Shown: positions 7,066 through 12,666 of the stretch, piece after piece
Position numbering within the stretch: the stretch's first letter is position 1
Layout of the letters: each line of letters starts with the position of its first letter
From: Bacteroidales bacterium
Lineage (GTDB): Bacteria; Bacteroidota; Bacteroidia; Bacteroidales; UBA932
Assembly (NCBI GenBank): GCA_017555925.1
Contig: JAFZFL010000121.1
Coordinates: 1 to 12,666 of the forward strand
Length of the DNA stretch: 12,666 nucleotides
Direction of reading: 5' to 3'
The notes under the pieces: model-generated
Databases searched by the model: none
Told to the model about the DNA's origin: nothing
The model's input: the letters and a program-made list of their open reading frames with translations, nothing else
Position numbers and translations under genes: made by a program

Positions 7066-8508
7066 TTATTCCATTTTCTTCAACTCTGCTGCAATCTGTC
7101 TTACAGACGAAGCTTTGTCGGTATAAATACATGGTCCTGTAACGCAACCTGTTTCACAAGCCATCACCTCAATGAAAGGTGCAGGGGATTTGCCGGTTTT
7201 TGCGTATAGTTTCAACAGACCTATATTCTTCTTGTCGAGGTTGGCAACCTGAAGGGCCTGAAGGTTTGCCTGGGCAAGATATGCTTTAACAGCTGTAGTA
7301 ACACCACCTGCCTGTGCAAAACCATGAGCCTCTTTTACAGATTTGAATGACATAGCATACGGCTCTGTTGTATTTATGTCAATATCCATACCGTCAAGAA
7401 CAGAACCCATCTCCTCAAAAGTCATGGTATAATCTACAAACTCAGGATACTTTCTTGCCTCTTTTCTCTTTGCAATACATGGTCCGATGAAAACAGTAAG
7501 TGCTTCAGGATCCTGTTTTTTTACAATCTCTCCTGTATAGTACATTGGAGATTTGGTTGTAGAGATATATTTCTTAATTTCAGGAATATGCTTTTCAGAT
7601 AGTTCAATATAAGACGGACAGCAGCTTGTTGTCATGAAAGGCTCTCCCTCTTCCATTCTCTCAATGAACTCCTCAGACTCGATGCGTGTAGTCTCCATTG
7701 CTCCCTGGGCCACCTCAATCACATCTGAAAAACCTACCTGTTTCAATGCTCCGTATATATTCTCTATAGAGGTGTTGAATTGTGCAAGGATTGCAGGAGC
7801 TACCATTGCAACCACCTTCTTGCCCTCTTTTATCTTCTGAAGAATATCAAAAACTTGCGAAATTTCAAAGATTGCTCCAAACGGACAAGCATTCAAGCAT
7901 TTTCCACAATAAATACATTTGCTCTCATCAATATGCTCAATTCCATACTCATCTTTGCTGATAGCCTTTACAGGACAAGCATCCTCACAAGGAACAGGAA
8001 TGTACAGGATTGCATGGTATGGACAACTCTTGTAACATTTGCCGCAACTTATACAGACATCATGGTCAATCTCGGCCTGGCCGCGTTTGTTGAAGTGGAT
8101 AGCATCTTTTGGACAGTTCATGTAACAGCTTCTGGCAACACAACCCTTACAAAGGTTACTTACCTCATAGTTTACCTGAACGCACGAAGAACAAGCCTCA
8201 TCAATAACGCAAAGGATATTCTCTTTCAGATTTTTTTTGCGTTCAACAGCCTGTTGGGCATAGTATGAAAGAGGTGCAAGTTCATCTTTTTCATCTGTCA
8301 TGTCGAAACCAAGCAATGGTAGCGATTTGTACTTCCATACTGCACGCTCCTTATGGACGCAGCAGCGTCCCATAACTCTTGATTTCTTTGGACTCAACTC
8401 TATCGGTAGGCGGTCTATGCTGTCTATAAGAGAATCTTCTCTCCAAAGTTTTACCAAATTCGCCAACAATTTGTGGCGTACAATCATAACATTATTAGTA
8501 AATGCCAT
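7066..8508 (-). CDS. Monomeric [FeFe] hydrogenase, group B type
   Basis: The product is predicted to be a cytoplasmic iron-only hydrogenase that interconverts protons and H2 using low-potential electrons, probably from ferredoxin. The 480-residue protein has a family-specific N-terminus (MAFTNNVMIVRH, then RCCVHKERAV). Cys-rich iron-sulfur motifs follow: C120/C123/C128/C132, C152/C155/C158/C162, C174/C178 and C198/C201/C204/C208. The H-cluster signatures are present: TSCCPSY (294-300), GPCIAK (342-347) and EVMACETGCVTG (447-458). The variant L1 (Tyr in place of Trp after TSCCPS) and L2 with GPC in place of MPC point to group B rather than the well-studied group A enzymes. No HydE, HydF or HydG maturase is in the window. 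A TATCTTTG -7 element lies 31 bases upstream and a terminator follows, so it may be monocistronic. Whether it evolves, takes up or senses H2 cannot be told. Confidence 0.93.
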   Translation of the reverse strand: MAFTNNVMIVRHKLLANLVKLWREDSLIDSIDRLPIELSPKKSRVMGRCCVHKERAVWKYKSLPLLGFDMTDEKDELAPLSYYAQQAVERKKNLKENILCVIDEACSSCVQVNYEVSNLCKGCVARSCYMNCPKDAIHFNKRGQAEIDHDVCISCGKCYKSCPYHAILYIPVPCEDACPVKAISKDEYGIEHIDESKCIYCGKCLNACPFGAIFEISQVFDILQKIKEGKKVVAMVAPAILAQFNTSIENIYGALKQVGFSDVIEVAQGAMETTRIESEEFIERMEEGEPFMTTSCCPSYIELSEKHIPEIKKYISTTKSPMYYTGEIVKKQDPEALTVFIGPCIAKRKEARKYPEFVDYTMTFEEMGSVLDGMDIDINTTEPYAMSFKSVKEAHGFAQAGGVTTAVKAYLAQANLQALQVANLDKKNIGLLKLYAKTGKSPAPFIEVMACETGCVTGPCIYTDKASSVRQIAAELKKME

Positions 8509-8538
8509 AGTATAAGTTTATATATTAAAAAACGGCTG

Positions 8539-8546
8539 CAAAGATA
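8539..8546 (-). promoter_or_regulatory. -7 element of the hydrogenase promoter
   Basis: TATCTTTG on the - strand matches TAnnTTTG exactly and is followed by GCAG, as is common at Bacteroidales start sites. It lies in the 47-base gap between the AraC gene and the hydrogenase. No clear TTTG is seen at the -33 spacing, which would fall inside the end of the AraC gene, so this promoter may need an activator. Confidence 0.5.
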
Positions 8547-8555
8547 CAAAAAAAA

Positions 8556-9419
8556 CTAACTGTTCCTATACTCTATAGGAGTCATTTTCACATATTCCAG
8601 GAAATAACGGTTAAAAGCGGTTGGTGTAAAGCCTAAAGATTTGGCAATCTTGTTTATACGGGCGTCGCTGCTCTTGAGTTGGGCTTTGGCGTCCATGATT
8701 ATAAGTTGCCTGATAATATCCTGGGCTGTCTTGCCTGTGGCTTTTTTGATGGTGGCGCAAAAATGGGAGAGCGTAAGGCCAATCTCATTGGCATAAAAAG
8801 TGGCTTTATGTTCTTGCGGATAGTTTTCAAAAGCAAGCCGTATAAACTCCCTGAGCACTTCGAGTTCCCTTGGTCCCTTCTCTGTAATTTGAATGTCGGA
8901 ATGTTTGTATACGGTTGAAAGCGAATTGTAGAACATCTCAACAACACTTATTACAATATTGTTGTTGAGCAGTTTTATTGGCGCTTCTTCGGCTTTCATT
9001 ATTAACGATATGGAGTCTTTGTAGAACTCCGCGATCTCTTTTGGAAGATGCAGTACGGGACTGTTTATCACCTCTGCAAGGTTGCTGGTAATGTTTCTCC
9101 AGAAGTTTATTGTATTTATGAAACTTGAACTGAAACCTATAAAAGCAATTCGGGTATTCTCATAAATCTCATGTATCTGTATGAAACTGCCTGGAATTAT
9201 TGTAATGAAGTCATTCTCCTTTACAGTATACTCGCTCAAATTGAGGGTAACCTTTGCTCCGCCGCTCAGACATATTGCAAAAATGCCGGCCTTGATTTTA
9301 CATGGGAACATCTTGTAAATTTCAAGGATAGAGCCATTTATGTTGTCATCCATGATATAGTCTATAGGTATATCATATTTTGGGAAAGGCGCTTTGTAGA
9401 TGGAGTTGAAAAGTGACAT
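8556..9419 (-). CDS. AraC-family transcriptional regulator
   Basis: A 287-residue protein with an N-terminal region of beta-strand character (about residues 25-100, cupin-like sensing domain) and a C-terminal AraC-type double helix-turn-helix at about 185-287. The second helix-turn-helix ends with the family signature FNRYFLEYVKMTPIEYR (269-285). Such proteins bind DNA in response to a small ligand; the ligand is not evident. The gene diverges from the lipoprotein operon (152 bases apart) and lies 47 bases upstream of the hydrogenase on the same strand, so either could be its target. Its own -7 element, TATTTTTG, is at 9447-9440. The start at 9419 is supported by that promoter position. Confidence 0.88.
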   Translation of the reverse strand: MSLFNSIYKAPFPKYDIPIDYIMDDNINGSILEIYKMFPCKIKAGIFAICLSGGAKVTLNLSEYTVKENDFITIIPGSFIQIHEIYENTRIAFIGFSSSFINTINFWRNITSNLAEVINSPVLHLPKEIAEFYKDSISLIMKAEEAPIKLLNNNIVISVVEMFYNSLSTVYKHSDIQITEKGPRELEVLREFIRLAFENYPQEHKATFYANEIGLTLSHFCATIKKATGKTAQDIIRQLIIMDAKAQLKSSDARINKIAKSLGFTPTAFNRYFLEYVKMTPIEYRNS

Positions 9420-9439
9420 GGTGTTATTGTTGTTTTTTG

Positions 9440-9447
9440 CAAAAATA
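9440..9447 (-). promoter_or_regulatory. -7 element of the AraC-family gene
   Basis: TATTTTTG on the - strand matches TAnnTTTG, 20 bases before the ATG at 9419. No good TTTG is seen at the expected upstream spacing. Confidence 0.45.
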
Positions 9448-9503
9448 GGCTATTTGCTCAAAAAAATCTACTAAAAACGATAAATTTGTATATAAAATTA
9501 TTG

Positions 9504-9534
9504 GGAGGCCGATTGTTTTAGAAGATAAGCCTCC
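9504..9534. repeat. Inverted repeat around the -33 site of the lipoprotein promoter
   Basis: GGAGGC (9504-9509) and GCCTCC (9529-9534) are exact inverted repeats 19 bases apart. They bracket the putative -33 TTG (9513-9515) and end directly before the -7 element. The position between two divergent promoters suggests an operator, possibly for the neighbouring AraC-type regulator, although that family more often uses direct repeats. Confidence 0.4.
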
Positions 9535-9543
9535 GTATTTTTG
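9513..9543 (+). promoter_or_regulatory. Promoter of the lipoprotein operon
   Basis: TTG at 9513-9515, then 20 bases, then TATTTTTG at 9536-9543, matching the Bacteroidales consensus. The ATG at 9572 follows 28 bases later, preceded by an A-rich stretch (TTAGGAAAAGT) in place of a clear Shine-Dalgarno site. Confidence 0.65.
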
Positions 9544-9571
9544 CAGCAATTTATAATTAATTAGGAAAAGT

Positions 9572-11878
9572 ATGAAAATGTTTAAGGGCGTACTATTGCA
9601 AATTTTTGCCATCTTGCTTCTTTGTTCATGTGGAAAAGAGGGGTATGATTTTGGTAATGAGGGCAATGCACAAACGCCAGCTGCAGATCAGGGTGAGGTT
9701 GAATTTTCACTCTCTACAGATTATACCATTCGCACAAGGGCAACAGGCGAGGATCTCAATCTTAATCCCGACAATTTCTCTTTTGCAATTCTCAATGCTT
9801 CAAATTATGTAGTGGAGCAGTGGACACAATTCTCCCAGGTAAAGGGTCAGAGTATAAAATTGAACAGCGGCTCGTATGTGGCCATGGCTTGGTATGGTGA
9901 CTCTACAGCCACAGGATTTGATGCCATATACTTTGTGGGAAAGAGCAATTTTGAAGTGGAAAAATTGCAAACGACAAAAAATGTCTCCATAACCTGCAAG
10001 CAAGGAAATGCCAAGGTTGCAGTTAATTGGGGTGACAACATAAAGAAGTACAGCAATTTCCAGGCATGGGTAAAGAGAGAGGGTGGTGTGGACAGCCTCA
10101 ATTTTACAAAAGATGAGACAAGGGCAGGATATGTGCCTGCCGGCAATATCAGATTGTCGGTTTCAACTACAGATGCTTCGGGAGTTGAGAGAATTTATGA
10201 GCATGAAACTCCTATTTCTGTAGCGGCTCAGGATTATCTGACACTTCATATCGACAGCAAAAGCGGTGGCGGAAATGGTGGTGGTACACCTGATACTCCT
10301 GGCGGATCTGATGAGGGATATATTGTCATTACCTATAATATAGATACTACAACTTCGGATAAGCCGCAACAAATTACCATTCCTGCATTTTTGGTTTCAA
10401 AACCTGCACCATCTCTGTCGGGAATTGGATTTGATGATAATAATTGCGCCGAGTTCTGGGAGGGCGACATTTCAGATCCAATTAAGGTTATGATCAATGC
10501 CCAGGCCTTCATCTCTTCATGTAAGGTGGCAATAAAGAGTCCGTCTGCAAATGTTACACTTCCAGATACAATTGATATTGTGAGTGATGCAACCAATGCC
10601 GCAAAATTGAAGGATGTGTTGGGTATTGTTTGGGATGATGAGTTCCAGAACAAGAGATATGCAACAATTGACCTTACAAACTTTGCAAGGAGTATAAGGG
10701 TTGTAGATAATGGAACTTCTTCTGAGAGTACAACAATTTCTGTGTTGGTAACAGATATGAGAGGCAAGAAGAGTGAGGAGGTTACATATACATTGACTGC
10801 CAAACGTCCTGTAATGTCATTGAATGCGGTTCCTGCTTATGATATGTGGGCAAGAAAGGCTTATATAGAGCTGGTTACAGATGTTGAGGACAAGAGCCTG
10901 TTCAAATTTGAGTATCTTGTAAACAATTTGCCTTATGATGTGAAATATTCATTGGTAAGCACTTCGGGCAATGTGAGCAGATATGAAATTTCGGGTCTTG
11001 CACCAGGAACATCATATATCTTCAGGGCTAACTACAATAACGGATTGTACTATACAAATACTGTTGCAGTTACAACAGAGGCTGCCCAACAGCTTGTGAA
11101 CGGTGATATGGAGACATGGAGCAATGATTCGTGGAATACTTATGGCATGCAAAAGATATACTGCTACTATCCTGGAGCGTCGGCTTCAGACAAGGGCTGG
11201 AGTACAAGAAATACTCTTACAATGGATGGTGTAAGCGACGGAACTTCAACAGGAACATCAAATCAGGTTGTAGCTTACCGCTGGAACTCATGTACAATTC
11301 CTACAGGTGATGCAGTAAGCGGCAATGCTGCAGAGATAAGGACTATGGCACTCTCTACAAGGAGTGTTGCAGGAACAGAGGTTGGAAGCGGATTGTTCTG
11401 GAGTACAAAAGCTGTGGAGGCATTTATGCAGAATTACGGAAAAGTGTATGCCGGGTATCTTTACACAGGAGCAAAAGATGTGACAACCCAGAATTCTGTA
11501 CCTGATTCAAAGGGTATTGCCCATCAGTCAAGACCTTTGTCACTTACATTCAGCTATAAGTATGCTCCTTTCAATGGTGACAAATGTAAAATCTATGCGA
11601 AGGTATATGATTCAAATGGCTCCATTATAGCACAGACTGAGGAGTTTGTCTCAGGAGAGAGGAAGGATGCATATACCAAAGTTACATTTGATTTTGTTTA
11701 TTCGTCATATCAGTCAAAAGCAGCTTCTATAATGGTCTTCTTCCAGTCGGGAGTGAATGAGGGTGCCAATATGTCATATGTGCAATTTGTAGATGGAAGT
11801 TATGATGGCAACCCATGGTCGTTGGATACATTCGTGGGCAGTGTGCTTAAGATAGATAATGTGGAGTTGGACTATTAG
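9572..11878 (+). CDS. DUF4493-type surface lipoprotein with a C-terminal carbohydrate-metabolism-like (PCMD) region
   Basis: A 768-residue predicted lipoprotein. The signal peptide ends in the lipobox LLCSC with lipidated Cys20. Residues about 40-230 resemble DUF4493: a beta-strand start, then RTRAT, a GSYVAMAWYGD segment and VSITCKQGNAKVAVNW. A Gly-rich linker (231-247) separates this from a middle region containing fibronectin-III-like strands (YEISGLAPGTSYIFRANY). From Asn510 (NGDMETW) to the end lies a region resembling the putative carbohydrate metabolism domain (PCMD, PF13201), with many Trp and Tyr residues. It is therefore probably an outer-membrane-anchored surface protein. No catalytic residues can be pointed to and its function is unknown. 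It is the first gene of a + strand unit, 43 bases ahead of a related lipoprotein gene. Domain names rest on remembered family patterns and not on a search. Confidence 0.78.
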   Translation: MKMFKGVLLQIFAILLLCSCGKEGYDFGNEGNAQTPAADQGEVEFSLSTDYTIRTRATGEDLNLNPDNFSFAILNASNYVVEQWTQFSQVKGQSIKLNSGSYVAMAWYGDSTATGFDAIYFVGKSNFEVEKLQTTKNVSITCKQGNAKVAVNWGDNIKKYSNFQAWVKREGGVDSLNFTKDETRAGYVPAGNIRLSVSTTDASGVERIYEHETPISVAAQDYLTLHIDSKSGGGNGGGTPDTPGGSDEGYIVITYNIDTTTSDKPQQITIPAFLVSKPAPSLSGIGFDDNNCAEFWEGDISDPIKVMINAQAFISSCKVAIKSPSANVTLPDTIDIVSDATNAAKLKDVLGIVWDDEFQNKRYATIDLTNFARSIRVVDNGTSSESTTISVLVTDMRGKKSEEVTYTLTAKRPVMSLNAVPAYDMWARKAYIELVTDVEDKSLFKFEYLVNNLPYDVKYSLVSTSGNVSRYEISGLAPGTSYIFRANYNNGLYYTNTVAVTTEAAQQLVNGDMETWSNDSWNTYGMQKIYCYYPGASASDKGWSTRNTLTMDGVSDGTSTGTSNQVVAYRWNSCTIPTGDAVSGNAAEIRTMALSTRSVAGTEVGSGLFWSTKAVEAFMQNYGKVYAGYLYTGAKDVTTQNSVPDSKGIAHQSRPLSLTFSYKYAPFNGDKCKIYAKVYDSNGSIIAQTEEFVSGERKDAYTKVTFDFVYSSYQSKAASIMVFFQSGVNEGANMSYVQFVDGSYDGNPWSLDTFVGSVLKIDNVELDY

Positions 11879-11921
11879 TATACATGTATAAGTAACAGGT
11901 TAGAAAAAGAGAATACGATAT

Positions 11922-12666
11922 ATGAAAAGATTTTTGATTATTACAGCAGCTTTAGTGGCAACACTTTTCTGCAGTTGCCAAAAAGTTACATTGGGCGGAG
12001 GTGATGATATTGATCCTGTTTTGCCTGAAGGAAGTGGCGGTGTAAGCTTGAGCCTTGTTCAGGAGGGTGAGTTTACAAAGGCACAGGATGTTGTTGATGT
12101 TAAGGATTTTTATGTGAAGATTTACAACGGTGAGGAGTTGTATAAGAGTTATGCAAAATACTCTCAGGTGCCAAGTACCATTGAGATAGCGCCCGGAACA
12201 TACAGAATAGAGGCAGGCACACAGGGTCAGGAAAAGGCTGCATTCAGCCAGCCAATCTTTTATGGAGAGACTACAGTCTCGGTTACTCCAGGAACAATTG
12301 AACCTGTAAGTCTTGTATGTGTGCTTACAAATGTAAAAGTTACAATAAAGTATACAGATGAGTTCAGAACAGCTGTAAATGACAACTTTGAGGTTGCTGT
12401 TTCTAATGGAATAGATGCGAATCTTGTCTTCTTGAAATCTCATATAGATAACAATATCAGCGGTTATTTTACAGTCGCCCCTTCATTGACAATTACTCTT
12501 CAGGCTTATAGAAGGGATAATGGCGATGAGATTACCCATTCAATTATAGTTGATGATGTAAAGGCAAGGGACCATATTGTTGTGACATATGATGTTGAAG
12601 AGCTTGAGAATACTGGAAATGTACAACTTGGAGAGGGTTCAATAACCGTTGATTACGAGATTAATC
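11922..12666 (+). CDS. Second DUF4493-type lipoprotein, 5' part
   Basis: ATG at 11922 opens a frame that runs 248 codons to the window edge with no stop. The N-terminus MKRFLIITAALVATLFCSCQ is a lipoprotein signal with lipobox FCSC and Cys19, followed by an acidic Gly-rich stretch (GGGDDIDP) of the kind linked to surface export in Bacteroidetes. The body repeats the DUF4493 layout of the preceding gene: VSLSLVQEGEF, DFYVKIYNGEELYKSY, a TIEIAPGTYRIEAGTQG segment, then SLVCVLTNVKVTIKYTD. Spacing of 43 bases and no terminator between the two suggest one operon, perhaps arisen by duplication. The C-terminal domain is outside the window. Confidence 0.8.
   Translation, partial: MKRFLIITAALVATLFCSCQKVTLGGGDDIDPVLPEGSGGVSLSLVQEGEFTKAQDVVDVKDFYVKIYNGEELYKSYAKYSQVPSTIEIAPGTYRIEAGTQGQEKAAFSQPIFYGETTVSVTPGTIEPVSLVCVLTNVKVTIKYTDEFRTAVNDNFEVAVSNGIDANLVFLKSHIDNNISGYFTVAPSLTITLQAYRRDNGDEITHSIIVDDVKARDHIVVTYDVEELENTGNVQLGEGSITVDYEIN

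Noticed and set aside
9504..9534. Phase-variable invertible promoter
   Set aside because: The inverted arms are only 6 bases and 19 apart, much too short for the invertible promoters known in Bacteroides, and no recombinase is nearby.
11879..11890. Perfect 12-base palindrome TATACATGTATA right after the first lipoprotein stop
   Set aside because: It is AT-rich, short and not followed by a T run; it is probably chance and is not a terminator.
11952..12443. A 163-codon - strand frame near the right edge
   Set aside because: It lies opposite a lipoprotein gene with a clear signal peptide and family pattern on the + strand.
1..12666. tRNA or rRNA genes, CRISPR arrays, insertion sequences
   Set aside because: No cloverleaf or rRNA-like sequence, regularly spaced repeat or transposase was seen in the window.

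Overview
The window looks like a Bacteroidales chromosome. Promoters carry the TTTG / TAnnTTTG signature of that order, purine-rich Shine-Dalgarno sites are largely absent, the lipoprotein genes are of the DUF4493 type, and the left end carries a lysozyme of the kind found in Bacteroides conjugative transposons. Genus cannot be fixed from this stretch.

Layout. (1) Positions 1-381, + strand: the 3' end of a conjugative-transposon-type lysozyme gene. (2) Positions 489-542: a nested inverted repeat acting as a terminator between convergent transcription units. (3) Positions 589-6625, - strand: a tight four-gene operon, metY-metX-thrA-asd in transcription order. Together these enzymes convert aspartate to homocysteine: aspartokinase and homoserine dehydrogenase (one fused protein), aspartate-semialdehyde dehydrogenase, homoserine O-acetyltransferase and O-acetylhomoserine sulfhydrylase. 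(4) Positions 6626-6982, - strand: an unusually long leader in front of metY, with a good promoter at 6975-7005. It contains a 31-codon open frame with six Met codons, five of them in its last 16 codons, whose end overlaps a small hairpin followed by a T run. This is the most interesting item in the window and reads as a methionine-sensing leader-peptide attenuator. (5) Positions 7066-8508, - strand: a monomeric group B [FeFe] hydrogenase with its own terminator. (6) Positions 8556-9419, - strand: an AraC-type regulator. (7) From 9572 to the right edge, + strand: two consecutive DUF4493-type surface lipoprotein genes, the second cut by the window end, diverging from the AraC gene across a 152-base control region.

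How it works together. The met operon supplies nearly the whole route to methionine and leaves only the final methylation to genes elsewhere. The leader would couple its transcription to charged Met-tRNA. The hydrogenase is a separate unit, probably for fermentative or sensory hydrogen metabolism. The AraC regulator sits where it could control either the divergent lipoprotein operon or the hydrogenase; the sequence alone does not decide this.
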